DNA of 64,000 nucleotides from Pholiota molesta. Lineage: Eukaryota > Basidiomycota > Agaricomycetes > Agaricales > Strophariaceae. The stretch spans positions 372,001-436,000 of the forward strand of contig JACGCK010000012.1 of assembly GCA_014925825.1 (NCBI GenBank), read 5' to 3'. The notes under the pieces are model-generated. The model had not been told where the DNA came from. It was given only the letters and a program-made list of their open reading frames with translations, and searched no databases. A program made the position numbers and the translations under genes. Positions 34,891-46,398 of the stretch are shown one piece after another (position 1 is the first letter of the stretch; every line of letters begins with the position of its first letter).

Positions 34891-36402
34891 ATGACCTCGA
34901 CGGTAATTGTTGACGACATGGATCCCTCCATATCCTATGTCGGCTGGACGGAAGCCCCAATGTTCATCCAACGACTAAGCCCCAGTGCCTCCAACCCAAA
35001 TACGAGTACGCTCTTCAACGGTCTTTACACGGTGTATTGGGATCGAGCTTGGAAGCAAGTTTTTCATACGATTTTACCGGTGGCTTATTGCATATTCGCT
35101 CAGTCGCTCTTTAGCTCTGACGATTAACCTAGGCTCTACCATTTTCATCAGCGGAGGGATTTTGACTGGTTCTGAGCTCCCGAATATTAACTGCTCCGTT
35201 GACGGTCACAACTATCCTCCCGTTCAATCAACCTCCAATGCTCACTGGGTTATATTTTGCCATGTGCCTAATCTTGAAAGCGGAACCCACACAGTGGATT
35301 TCGTAACAAACATCACCGACCCTTACTCTGGAGTATGGATCGATTACATTCGTTTTAATTCTCCGGATGCCCATCTGTTCCTGCACCTGTAGAGGGCCTA
35401 GATTCACTCGACTTTAAACTAATTCGTTGGAATTCGGCGAGTATAACCGATGTGGCACCTGTCCAGCAAATGACACAGCTGAATTTCTCCTTCATCGGTG
35501 CGTTACCAATTGTATCTCGATGTTACGAATAGTATAAAATAACTGGTTCCATGTCTAGGTGACTCGTTACATGCCTTAAATGTCCCCTTGATCCTTCGCC
35601 TGGCATACCGGCATTCGACGTGACGATTGACGGAACAAGATCACCTTGCAATATTCCTTTGCCGCCTTGTCAAGAACATCAAGTCCAGATCACCTATACA
35701 GGTGCTTCCGGGAGTACACAGCCGAAACATTGCAAACCAGCCATTGTGGTTGGCAGTAACTGTGGCCCGTCGAACCCCTCTTCCTGCGCAACAGGCTGTG
35801 GGAATCAACTGCGCCATATTCTGCCGTTTCGCCTAGTGAGCTGTCATCTTCTACGCTCAGTCCGTCGCCGACACCTTTGGGAGCGTCGCCTTCTACTTTA
35901 CAACCGTCGGATCTGCTCTCTGCTGCCAGCGGCCGAGGTCATCGCATCGGCGCCATCGTAGGTGGGGTGATTGGGGGTCTTATATTCGTGCTCTTGATTA
36001 TTTTCATTCTGTTCATAATATGGCGCCGAAGATCTCTGAAGGATAATACACATGTCGAAGGTAGTGCTGTAATCCAACCCGAGATACCTCAATACTTTAG
36101 AAACGTCGCCTCTCGAAGATCGGCCAGGTCGTCGATGCATAAATCCCTTCTCCAGTGGTTCCGAACCAGCGTTCATCGATCGCGAAGTCGTTCTTCTCTT
36201 GGAGGCATATGACGATATGGGGCCGCAGCAACCGCCCAAGTCGGAAGTGATTACGGCGCTAGCCCAATTACCCCACGCCGTGAATCTTGGTTCACCTTCG
36301 AAACGAAAGGTAAACTCTTATTATTTAGTCCTGAAATATGGAACTCATCAAAGGGATATTATGCAGGGAGACAGATCCAAGATGAAGAAAGGATCCTCTT
36401 GA
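34891..36402 (+). CDS. Single-pass membrane protein, basidiomycete type, function unknown
   Basis: The N-terminal ectodomain starts MTSTVIVDDMDPSISYVGWT and contains FSYDFTGSTIFISGGILTGS and GVWIDYIRFN, a beta-sandwich-like pattern seen in many agaric membrane proteins with a carbohydrate-binding-like ectodomain. The helix IGAIVGGVIGGLIFVLLIIF (about 35944-36010) and the basic WRRRSLKDN follow, then a Ser/Arg cytoplasmic tail. Introns include about 35061-35129 (joining FTG to STIF) and about 35499-35559. The family frame requires single-base insertions near 35023 (AACGG-TCTTTA), 35372 (GATGCC-CATC) and 35582. No signal peptide was identified with confidence. The exact C-terminus is uncertain between 36212 and 36402. 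Likely a surface sensor or adhesion protein, by analogy only. Confidence 0.6.
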
Positions 36403-36735
36403 TTCCCAAGCCGTTCATCCAACCTTCTAAATAATGTTATATATTCAGTGTGGCTTACAGTGTTGCCTGTTAGGTTTGCTGGTGGACAAAAAGTTATGTA
36501 TTATAATTATTGCTTTTGTAGCATGCATGGAGTTCTGGAATAATGTATTTTCTAAGTATGTACTCTTCTTATACGACAAAGTGAGCTTTGTATCGAAAAA
36601 AAAAATTCTAGAGATTTGTATGTTAAGCAGCCTTACCTGTTACCGCCCTACCTTCAAGATCAATGAGTAATTCCCACGAGTATGTAGATAAGATAATGGT
36701 GTGTTCAGATCTCGCAATCACCCCGGTTCGTCTTT

Positions 36736-38077
36736 ATGGTGCTCCCGGCGCCGCCTGGTCTCCTTCACAGTTCTTGCGCCATACCAATCATGCCGCCCCA
36801 AAGAAACCATAAAGTGAATTCCCAACATCTCCAGAGCTCGTCGATAACGCTCTGCTACTAGCAACGCTGCCAAATCTCACCCTGCCTCACTTTCTGTCCC
36901 AAGTCATCGCACAAGCCGTGACCTACACCCGCAAACGCCTCATCATCGTCCTCTTCTCGCGTTATTTCAACGTACATCGTCCGCAGAGTGGCGACGATGC
37001 AGATCAGCAATCCCTTACATTCCCGGAGATGCAAGGGCTATCACACACGCTGACTTGGGACGCGGTGCAGCGGATCCTTACCTACACCTATGTGCAGGCA
37101 ACAAAGGTTGCCCTTGAGATGAACAAGGTCCTCATGGAAGTTGATGTGCTGCTAAAGGTATAAATGAGGATCTCAAGGCGGATATCGGCGTCGGCATGGG
37201 CATATGTTTTCGTATTAATGGTGGTACGTTGCCCTGTGCATCATCCACTCATTGCTGATTTCCGTTCTGTCCTGTCCTTTCCTCTATTGTTCATGTTTCA
37301 AAGACACAATTGCTGTTCCGCTGCCAGAGTCTATATCAGCTTTGAGAGAGATGTACCTCGAACCGGGAGATCGATTCCTGGCGACACTGCTGAGGGTCTC
37401 CCTTCCCCATCTGAAACTTCTCTGCCACCTCTCTATCCTGTTACTGCCCTCGGAGGAACTTTCGACCATCTCCATGCTGGACATAAGATTCTACTATCAA
37501 TGGGTGCCTTCATTACTAGTCGGAAGCTAATTATCGGTATCACAGGTATGTCGTCACTATGCAATCTCCAAGTCAATCTCTGAATATTATTGTAGACGAT
37601 GCGCTACTACAAAACAAAGCTAATAAACATGTTCTGGAGAAGCTCCCTAGACGTATGCAAAGGGTACATGACTTTGTGAGGCTCTTCAAACCGGAGATCC
37701 TCGCAGATATCGTCCCTATAAATGACGTATATGGACCAACCGGATGGGACCCTGATATCCAGGCTTTGGTCGTGAGCAAGGAAACTCTTAGCGGAGCAGA
37801 AGCTAGTAAGATACCTTGCCGCAAATATTACTGTTATTCTGCTCTTACCATAGCACTTATAGTTGCTAAACATCGAGCGGCCCATAATCTGCCTCCACTC
37901 CGGACATTCTTAATTGATGTGATATCGTCCACGCATATCAATCTGGACAATAATGATATGGAATGGTTGAAAACGCACAAGCTGAGTAGCACTTACATTC
38001 GACAGTGGATTGTGGACACTAGTAAAGAAGAGGAGGAGGAGGATGAAGAGGAAGCGCGGGGGAAAGCTAATAATTAG
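36736..38077 (+). CDS. CAB4: Phosphopantetheine adenylyltransferase (Cab4-type PPAT)
   Basis: Transfers AMP from ATP to 4'-phosphopantetheine, giving dephospho-CoA, the fourth step of coenzyme A synthesis. The catalytic nucleotidyltransferase motif is ALGGTFDHLHAGHKILLSMG (about 37450-37505; the HxGH site reads HAGH). It is followed by LIIGITDDALL across an intron (about 37544-37594), RRMQRVHDFVRLFKPE, DVYGPTGWDP, VVSKETLSGAE and FLIDVISS. The C-terminus is acidic and Lys-rich (KEEEEEDEEE). The N-terminal extension (LLLATLPNL, KRLIIVLFSRYFN) fits eukaryotic single-domain PPAT. Frame breaks near 36812, 37156 (AAGG-TATAAATG) and 37373 each need about one base. The start is uncertain; 36664 and 36736 are both possible. 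An essential enzyme, so the breaks argue for sequence error. Confidence 0.85.
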
Positions 38078-38685
38078 AATATCTGACGAAGATTTCATTA
38101 TAAAATGAACAGTGTTTTTGAATAGGAGGGCCTCAGGATTCTGATTATCTGTCCCTATTCAAGGTGAGTAGGCTGGAACTTAGACTTGTGGTGGTTTGTA
38201 CTTGGGCTGTCCAGTCACCAGTGCATGTGTGTTTATCAGTAAAGAATGGTTTCATTCACAAATGGTCAGTTTTTTTTTTGCCCAAACATACTCGTCTGCT
38301 TCCAGTGCTTCCTACTTCCAAAACCCATGTGCTTCCGAGAGAAAATCACTGCGCAATTATATTGTCCATCAAATATCAACAGGAGATTTGGAGTCTGGAC
38401 GAGTCCCGGCCTGCCGTCGTGCGGCCGCAAGGGTGTTTGTCACGGGCAAATAAAGGCGTTGTTCACCGCCTCCAGCTCCGCCACCCTCCTCACCCACCCG
38501 CGCCATTGCTCGTCCTTGCGGGCCACTGACCACTTTCTTTCCTTTAGCTTAGATGCGTATCTGACCCGCTCTATTCCCATAATCTATTCCATACCACCTT
38601 TGCTCCCATCACATACCCGGCGGACCTATTCACCAAAACGCATCAAGCATTTCATTGAACTTCAAAGGGACCCTTTTTTCGTCAC
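38078..38685. other. Peroxidase upstream region
   Basis: About 600 bases with no supported gene. Frames at 38164-38529 have no domain. The last 200 bases are C/T-rich with a probable core promoter for the peroxidase. No further motif named. Confidence 0.4.
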
Positions 38686-40791
38686 GATGCATCTAATCTC
38701 TGCATTATGCTTACTGTCACTCGTTCAACCCTTCTCCTACGCTTATACATGGCCTTCACCTCAATATGATACTCTTGAAGCTCTTCTCTATGAAGGACGA
38801 CGCTCAGATGGATCCAGTCTTTCTTCAATCGTTCATCCTTGTCGAAAACGCACAGGAACCTCGCTTCGATTGCTGCGGAATGGCTTCGATTCGTGAGCAA
38901 CAATCTATACCTGATATGTCTGCCGTCTTAACCAGCTTAATTTCTCTGTATTTCTGTATTTTCATAGGCATTCCATGATATGTCAACGCATAACATCGAT
39001 GACGGTACTGGAGGCTTGGATGGATCAATTGTTTATGAACTTGGCCGTGCAGCGGTTCGTGGCTACCATTCTTTGTGCGGGCTGCGCTAATTGTGCTAGT
39101 CTAGAACTTCGGTCTGGGTTTCAATCAGACCCTCAATGATTTCGAGGCCTTTCCCAACCAGATGGTATCCCGTACGTCATGCAATACCCAACATACAGCC
39201 TTGTCTGATATAATGCAGGTTCTGATGTTATTACTATTGCCGCCATCATGGCGGTGGCAACTTGTGGCGGTCCCATTATGCCCTTCCGCGGTGGACGAAT
39301 CGATGCCTGGGCTGCAGGCGCAACCGGTACACCTGAGCCACAGCAGGACCTCCCAACCCTTACGGAAAGTTTCAGAAAGCAAGGCTTCACCACGAGCGAG
39401 ATGATTGGGCTTGTTGCTTGCGGTCACGCTATGGGTGGTGTGCGAAGCGCTGACTTCCCTCAGCTCGTCCCGCCGAATCCCAATTCTATCTACCCTGTTA
39501 TCGACGATTTTGATTCCACGATGGCCTTCGACAATGCTGTGTGAGTCCTGCGTTTATTTTTTGCCCTCATTCCCGACTTAGATATTCTAGTGTGACGGAA
39601 TATCTGGACGGCTCGACGACGAATGTCCTTGTTACGACTTCGAATGTCACAATGGCATCTGATCTTCGGGTATTCGAAGCCGACAACAATAGCACTATGC
39701 GCAGGTACTTCAAAATTCATTGCTTATGGCTATGAACATTTTCCTGAGTGACTTTCTAGCTTAGCAAACAACGGGACTTTCCAATCACAGTGCCAAGATT
39801 TGTTGACTCGCATGGTGAATGTCGTGCCTAAAAACGTCAATCTGACGGATGAAATCACGCTTTTACCTGCGAAAGTATCTGCTGCTCAGCTCACGTTTGA
39901 GAAGAGTCAACTAGTTTTTAAATCAACCTTCAGGGTATGTCTTCCTTTTCTTTGATCTTGCCTATCGAAAATAGTTGACACATATTATTAGTTGACGCAA
40001 GCAATCAACGCCACCGTAAATGCCAACCGCAATGTTACCATGTTGTGGTGTGACAAGTACGGCGACAACCAAAACTGTGCTGGAAAGACAAACACTGCAT
40101 TACCTGTCAGCAAACTCACGGACGATCCCAATCTTTCCCCTGTCACCTTGGCACTCGGTTATCAGTTCCTTGAGTACAACTACGTTGTGCCGATAAACTC
40201 AAATGCATCCATCACCAAGTTTTGGTTCAAGGTGGACGAAATGGACGGCAGCACTCCGACGGTGTACAACAATGGAGGCAGCGGCTACGTGATCGACCAG
40301 GACCAGGTACTCTTCGTCCCGACGCTGAGCCACCAAGACGTAGTCGCCAATGCCACTAATCCGACAGTCTTCACCCGCGTATACACCCTCGTCGTAGCTG
40401 TACGCGACGGCGTGAACCCATCGCGGGTGTACCTCGACGGCACAGACGTCGCCGTCTCTGGCTTCCCATACGCGGTCGGCTTCACCGCCGACCTCGCGCT
40501 GAACTCCAGCATGCCCAGCATCGGTGGGTACTCGTTCTACACGGCGACCCAGGTGCAGGACAGCGGCGTCCAGCTGAACCTCGACATCCACGCGGTGGCG
40601 GCGAGCCAGACGTACTCGCAGACGTTTGTGCAGACGCTGCTCCTGGATAATACCCCATTGTGCAGCCTGGGCCTGTCGTGACGACCGCTACTACCACCGG
40701 GAAGAGCGCGGCTGGGCGGACGGCGAGTGTGGCGCAACATGCGCTGCTCGCGGCCGTAGTTGGAGGCGCCGTGCTGGCGATCTCTCTGTGA
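38686..40791 (+). CDS. Secreted, probably GPI-anchored, plant-type heme peroxidase
   Basis: Extracellular heme peroxidase. A signal peptide MHLISALCLLSLVQPFSYAY is followed by the mature start TWPSPQYDTLEALLYEG. The distal heme site is AAEWLRFAFHDM (Arg, Phe and catalytic His; about 38872-38980 across an intron), then THNIDDGTGGLDGSI, the calcium-site-like segment. The proximal His is in LVACGHAMGGV (about 39412-39440). Conserved RSDVITIAAIMAVATCGGPI supports the fold. A long C-terminal domain (about 39750-40650) has Asn-glycosylation sites. Near 40649 one missing base hides the true end; the adjacent frame reads TTATTTGKSAAGRTASVAQH and then a hydrophobic AAVVGGAVLAISL, stop TGA at 40791, a good GPI signal. 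Another deficit lies near 38866. It resembles the large ascomycete and agaric peroxidases outside classical lignin peroxidases; substrate unknown. Confidence 0.82.
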
Positions 40792-40859
40792 GAGAGGACA
40801 TCAACCTCAGTGTGCGGTGTCTGTCGAACTTGCCTATCGTTTGTTGGTACCGATTCCTA

Positions 40860-42427
40860 GAATTACCATCGGACTATGAACTACTCATTGCATCGTATTG
40901 TGGATTGGATCCCTGATGATATCTACGTGGTAGTGATACCTTATTTACAATTGCGCACTGCGCGGACGGACACAATTAGTAGTCTATGTAACGGACTGAA
41001 ATATATCTATAAGCCTATCTTTTAAGTATCTATGTATTGCAAGACCGTCCAATCGGACTGCATTTCAAAATTTGAAGTTATAGTAACACTCGTTTTACAA
41101 TACATTGGCTCAGGGATAGAAATAAGTCAACAGCAGCTAAAATATTCAATCTACATGTCTATCTCCTAGTCGACAGAAAAACAAATTTGATGGAGGGTTC
41201 GTTCGCAAGGTTTTTGAAGGCGATCTGAGCCATTTGTTTAAGTAGTTCGGGTATGGCCACAAGATCAAACTGCACATAACGATGGTAACGGGATGGTAAC
41301 ATCTCGAAGAGTTGGGAATCTTGAAAGGTCAAGCACACCCCCTAGCCTGCTCCAAACCTCTGTTTCTTTGGTAAATTTCATAATATCCAGGGAGTCCAGA
41401 TGTATTTTGATGCTTTCCAATGGGCATTTGGCAGCTGCCAGCAGTTCTAGGTCGTCGCAAACTCCAGAGTAAGGGTCGCGGACACATGTCGCAAACCGTA
41501 ATTGAAGAGACTTTAACGTCTTTAGTGATGATGGGTGAAGGTATTCGACGAATTTTGATCCGCCAATGGGTGCCAAGTGCGACGACAAGATGGGTACTGG
41601 AATGTCAAAAACAAGTCTTTTATGCTTTAGAAAAAAAAGTACGTACCATGCAAGGCGAGTTTCTTGAGCTTCTTAACAGAACCTAACCATTTCTCGATCA
41701 CCTTGAGACTATCGACAGCGATACTCAATTGGTCAAGAGCTGTAATGTCAACAATCGGCAGACCATCCGGGCGTTTTGTCTCGAATAGCAGTTCCCAAGT
41801 TTTTTCATAACATGGAAGATTCAGAAACAGAGAGCGCAACTGTCACAGGTAGCACATCAGCCGAAAATGTTGTTGATTCTCCAACATCCAAGATCTTGAG
41901 AGATCGAGAATTGGCCAAGATCCATGGAATGGGGAATTTTCAATGTGGCGGATGTCAAGATGGATAAGATGCGGAGAGGAAATAAGTCTCCCCAGGGTCA
42001 TTCGAACAGGTTCCGGAATCGCTGCCCTGCCAGTTCTAAAAGAGCTGATTTGCAGAGTGTTCACATTTTGAAGTTGGTTTAAGAAGGCAAGCACGCTGGG
42101 ATCCTTCCAATCCTGTTCCTTAACTGACAAGTGCAGATGCTTCATGTACTGGACAAGGGTCGGATTGACTTCTAGAAGGGTGTTGACTCTTGAGTCGATC
42201 GAATGCCAAATAATCGTGCCCACGGATCCTAATCCTGGTTTTGATGGTCGCATTTGGGTCGCATATATATGCTTTGCACATAATGGCCTCAAGATACGGC
42301 AAACCATTGAAAATGATTTGAGCGTATCGATCTCATGCAGATAGACAAGCATATCAAGAATGCAATGGAGGACGTCGAGAGGTAGCTCGGGATTCGAGCT
42401 GTCGCTGGTGGTAAGCATGTCGCTCAT
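40860..42427. repeat. Left arm of a large inverted duplication
   Basis: This arm matches the reverse complement of about 44840-46398. The match covers the F-box C gene and about 300 bases of 3' flank, for example ACACAATTAGTAGTCTATGT at 40972, AAGCCTATCTT and TTGCAAGACCGTCC, and ATTACCATCGGACT at 40862. The arms are clearly diverged by point differences and small indels, so the event is not recent. About 2.4 kb containing Atg15 lies between the arms. Confidence 0.85.
41159..42427 (-). CDS. F-box/LRR-like protein, subtype C copy 1 (frame-interrupted)
   Basis: Starts MSDMLTTSDSSNPELPLDV with F-box-like LHCILDMLVYL and LKSFSMVCRILRPLCAKHIY, then degenerate LRR segments (LQNVNTLQISS, LIHLDIRHIEN). 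The frame breaks near 41935 (GAAAATTCCCCATTCC, family text IENFPIPWIL) and near 41830, then continues WELLFETKRPDGLPIVDITA and LGSVKKLKKLALHG. An intron lies near 41590-41640. The last exon contains HPSSLKTLKSLQL and ends IKFVFLSTRR with TAG at 41159. Related to but distinct from subtypes A and B at 4.5-10.8 kb. Probably an SCF substrate receptor; whether it is functional depends on whether the breaks are real. Confidence 0.6.
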
Positions 42428-42835
42428 CGTGTGGTATGGACAATGGACAGCGTCACCAAGGGAAGTTGATGATAATTAGAGAGAGAGGACGAAGCTGAGT
42501 TTTCGAATTCAATGAGCAGGGCTGTGAGAAGGCTTGAACTTAACGGTCTGGAGAGGGAATTTGAAAGTCACGGTTGAAGTCAAGAGCAATTACCACGCGT
42601 GCTGATCTACTGATCAACAATTCGCCGATCATTGATCATCGATCATTTCCAATCTCCCGATTCAACCCGAATTCAAGCGCCCAAGCCGAGCGCTCGTGCT
42701 CGACCACCTCAAGCGCCTTACGTAGGCTGCACGAAACTAATTTAACGACATAGAACTTACACTAATACATACAGTACTTGTACAGATTCACATTTACATA
42801 CTCTCAAGTGAAGTATACACCGCATAAACACCATC

Positions 42836-44619
42836 CTAAAATTGAGATGATCTCTTTATGTCTTCAACTTTGAAGTCGCCAAACTCCCATTTATAACAAT
42901 CCTATTGTCGGAGACATGAGCTCAGTGAAAGTAGGAGGCGCTAAAGAAGTTGAAAACTTACGACACAATCCTCCTCAATAATTGGCCGAGGAACCTCAAT
43001 CTTCCCGTCGCGATCCTTATGCTCATCATCGCCTTTCTTCTTCCTCCATCTTCTGAATCTATTAAACAATCCCCAACCTTCAATACCTCCTTGGTCATCG
43101 TCCCCGCCGTCATCCACCCACGCCACATCCGCCTCCAGCACATTATGCACCACCTCCTTGATCACATGCTTGCGCACATCCACACTCCAGCCTAGCACAG
43201 TGACCGTATCGAAAATCACGCTCTGGCCCAGATGGCACCGCGTCTCGAGCGCATAGCCCGCCTGCGCGCACGCCGAGCCAAAGCCCGTGCACACGCCTTG
43301 CGGGATGGGGTCCGCAGTGTGGTAGACGTGCGTGGTGGCAACGGGGTGCCGCGATGGCTCGGGCGGAGGCGAGGGCGGTGTTGGCGTCGACACAGGCGGG
43401 TCTGATGGTTTGCTGGGAGGGAAAGGGAATTTAAAATGCGGTAAACTCAATCTGCGAGGGGAAACATGGGGCTTGGGCGGCGGGAGGGAGATGGGTGGGG
43501 GTAATGGCAGGTGGAGTCGAGATGCTGCTAGTCGCTCACCCGGAGATTCGAAAGCGACGGCTGGCAGACCGTAGGTTGCACCTAGTAGGCTGGCGAGCGC
43601 GCCCCCGAGCGAGTGGCCGACGAGCCATATGTTGGAGTTGGGGTAAATCTTGATGAGATCGTCGATTAGTTTCTATAACGATTCAGTTAGTGAGGGATAG
43701 TTGGTGAATTGAAAGCACTGACAACGCCTATGGAATAGAATAAACTATCTTGAATGAGGGCATCCGTGAGGCATTGACTATCACATCTATAGTTGCTTGC
43801 GTAGCAACCGCATACTGTTTTGAATACCCAAGAAATATCTACCCGAGCACAACAACAAGAAAATAACCTGTACAGTACAAAGTAAGTTAGAGTTTCCAAT
43901 AATAAAAACAACGCACAGGTTATCATTGAACTTGTCCAACTTGGATGTAGGACCCTGAGCGTTGTGCCTTTGATTGACAGAACGATCGTTGAATTATCAG
44001 ACGAAAGAAATACGTGTCCTCGGAAACCATCCGATTCTTCCCAACCAAATGGGAAACTCTGGCAAAGGAAGCATGAGTTAACCATACCCCTCTCAGTGAC
44101 AAGGCTATGTACTTTGTTCCACGCCGGATCTACCTCGTACCAATTCTTCTGGTCTGGCAAAGCGTATGCATTGGCCGACATGCGCGCTAGCTGAACCAAT
44201 GTGTTAATATTCCCAATATCCGGGCCTTCCAGTTCTACAGGATCCCACAGCACTCGCTCTGCATCGCTCTGAGCATATTGCAAAGATCGGAGCCGAGTAC
44301 GATGGAGGACATCAAGCGACCGCGGTCGATACACGGTAGTGGGCTGCGTCTTGAGCTTGGCTGAGCTCGCTGGAAGCGGATATGCAGCTGATGGTGCAAA
44401 CCAAGGATGGTCCTGACCTGCAACGGGCTCTCGCAGATCGAGCTGAAGATGGGATGAGAAAGACACCTGTTGAGCTACTACTTGAGCGCCAAAGGGTGTA
44501 GCTGGCAACAAGAGAAACACGGCAGCAGCAAGGACGTAGGCAGCATTGTAATGATAGATACATAAGAATTCGAGATACCGGAGGTGAGAGGACTGCGCAA
44601 AGAGAGTGACAAGTATCAT
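42836..44619 (-). CDS. ATG15: Atg15 autophagic phospholipase
   Basis: Vacuolar lipase that breaks down autophagic and multivesicular bodies. An N-terminal hydrophobic anchor (AAYVLAAAVFLLLPATPFGA, about 44470-44530) replaces a cleaved signal peptide, as in the family. The core contains the cysteine-rich LFSCCCARVDISW and VCGCYASNYRCDSQCL (about 43770-43880). The lipase nucleophile elbow is IWLVGHSLGGALASL (about 43590-43640; serine in GHSLG). Downstream are THVYHTADPIPQGVC (Asp region), CHLGQSVIFDTVTV and WSVDVRKHVI (His region). The last exon DCYKWEFGDF ends TAG at 42836 after an intron starting GTAAGT at about 42957. A Pro-rich insert precedes the Asp motif (about 43370-43480). One base is missing near 43960, before QGPTSKLDKFNDN. 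It lies between two inverted F-box C copies. Confidence 0.92.
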
Positions 44620-44839
44620 CCAGAGCCCCCCATATGTGGCTGCCGGCGCGGTTTCCCGATCAGCATTGCCACGTACGGCGAACAGGCTCCGACTTCAACT
44701 TTACTCCCTTCTCCAGAGCGTTAGCCAGTCCGGTCCAAGCCTGGTTCAAGCCTTCTCCGCGCCCTGCCTCGAAAAATTAGCTTCATACTGTCTCTCTAAT
44801 CATCCTCAAGTTTTTGTTCGGAGACGCTGTCCAGACCAC

Positions 44840-46398
44840 AAATGACGAAATGATACCACACGACAACGACTCGAATCCCAAGCTACCTTTCGACGTCTTC
44901 CATTACATTGTTGATATACTTGCCTATCTGGATGACATTGATACGCTCAAAGCATTTTCGATGGTGTGCCGTATCTTTCGGCCATTATGTGCAAAGCATA
45001 TATATCGACCATTGAGCCAGAATAGACTGGTAGAACGTTATTCTCAACTCAAGACCCTTCTAGAAGACAATCCGACCATTGTCAAGTACATAAAGTATCT
45101 GCGTTTCGCGGTTCGGAAACATGATTTGAAGAATCCAACGTGCTCGTTGTCTTGAATCAACTTCAAAATGTGAACACTGGTAATCCATATCTTCAAGTCT
45201 CTTGGCACTTGCTGGTCAGCGATTCCGGAACCTGTTCGAATGGCCCTGGAGCGACTTATTTTGTCTCCGCACCTTACCCACCTTCGAATTGAAGGCATAT
45301 GTGATTTCCCCCTTCCGTGGATCTTGGTCAATTCTCCTTCTCTCAGGGTCTTGACTTTTGGAAGCTCAACAAGACTTTCGGCTGACGTACCACTCTGAAT
45401 ATTCCCAACATGCTTCAGTACCAAAGTCAAGTTGCGCTACCTCTCTCTTAGTCGTCCATGTTCCTCAAAGGTTGGGAGCTGCTATTCCAGACAAAACGAC
45501 CGGACGGTCTACCAATTGTTGCCATAACATCTCTTAACCAATTGAATATCGCTGTCGATAGTCTCGAAGTGAGTGAGAGATGGTTAGGTTCTGTTCAGAA
45601 GCTCAAGAAACTCGCCTTGCGCGGTATGTACATTTTTTCTAAAACATAAAAGACTTGTTTTTGACTTGTTATAGTATGCCTCTCGTCGTCGCATTTGACA
45701 ACCACTGGCGGATTAAAATTCGTCGAACACCTTCACCCATCATCGTTAAAGACATTGAAAAATCTGGAATTACTCTTCGATATATTTCCCCTCGATCCTT
45801 ACTCTGGAGCTTGCGACGATTTAGCACTGTTGGCAGCTGCCAAATGCCCACTGAAAAGCATCAAATTACAGCTGTGTTCCGTGGATGATATCGAATTTAC
45901 CACAGAAACAGAGGTTTGGAGCAGGCTAGCGGATGTGCTTAACCTTTCAACATTTCCAACTCTTCGAGATGTTACCATCCATGTTAGCGTCAGTTTTTGC
46001 AAGCTTCGGGGCATGCACGAACAACTTGAATAAATGGCTCAGGTTGCCTTTAAACCCCTTGCGCACGAACCCTCTATCAAATTCTGTTTCTTTGTCAATC
46101 AGGAGACGGATACATAGTCTTGAATATTATTTCTAGCTGCCGTCGACTTATTTATGTCCTTGGGCCAATGCATTATAAAACGAGTGTTAGGTATTGCTTC
46201 GAAATTTGATATGCAATCTGAATGGACGGTCTTGCAATACATGTAAGTACAAGATAGGCTTATAGATAAATTTCAGTCCGTTACATAGACTACTAATTGT
46301 GTCCGTCCAGAGCCAATCCAGAGCCGTCCAGGCAGTGCCCAATTCACAGTAAGTATGATAATGCAATACGAGGAGTTCAAAGTCCGATGGTAATTTTA
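44840..46398. repeat. Right arm of the large inverted duplication
   Basis: Reverse-complement partner of 40860-42427. It contains F-box C copy 2 in plus orientation and its 3' flank. The flanking match (GGACGGTCTTGCAATACATG at 46213, ATTGTGTCCGTCC at 46296, TCCGATGGTAAT at 46383) runs about 270 bases past the stop codon, which shows that the whole locus was copied and not only an mRNA. Confidence 0.85.
44850..46117 (+). CDS. F-box/LRR-like protein, subtype C copy 2 (frame-interrupted)
   Basis: Mirror paralogue of 41159-42427. It starts MIPHDNDSNPKLPFDVFHYI, with F-box-like text LKAFSMVCRIFRPLCAKHIY. The LRR-like part includes LILSPHLTHLRIEGI (frame 2) and WELLFQTKRPDGLPIVAITS. An intron lies near 45625-45675, then HPSSLKTLKNLELLF and a final VAFKPLAHEPSIKF ending TAG at 46117. 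Breaks lie near 45148 (after NPTCSLS), near 45400 and near 46030. Two alternative ATGs in frame exist at 44814 and 44850; 44850 aligns with the other copy. Status (gene or pseudogene) is unresolved for the same reason as the other copies. Confidence 0.58.

Noticed and set aside
42595..42655. Repeated GATCAT/TGATCA motifs as an operator
   Set aside because: A short run of GATC-containing words between the F-box C1 start and ATG15; spacing is irregular and no regulator is known to fit.
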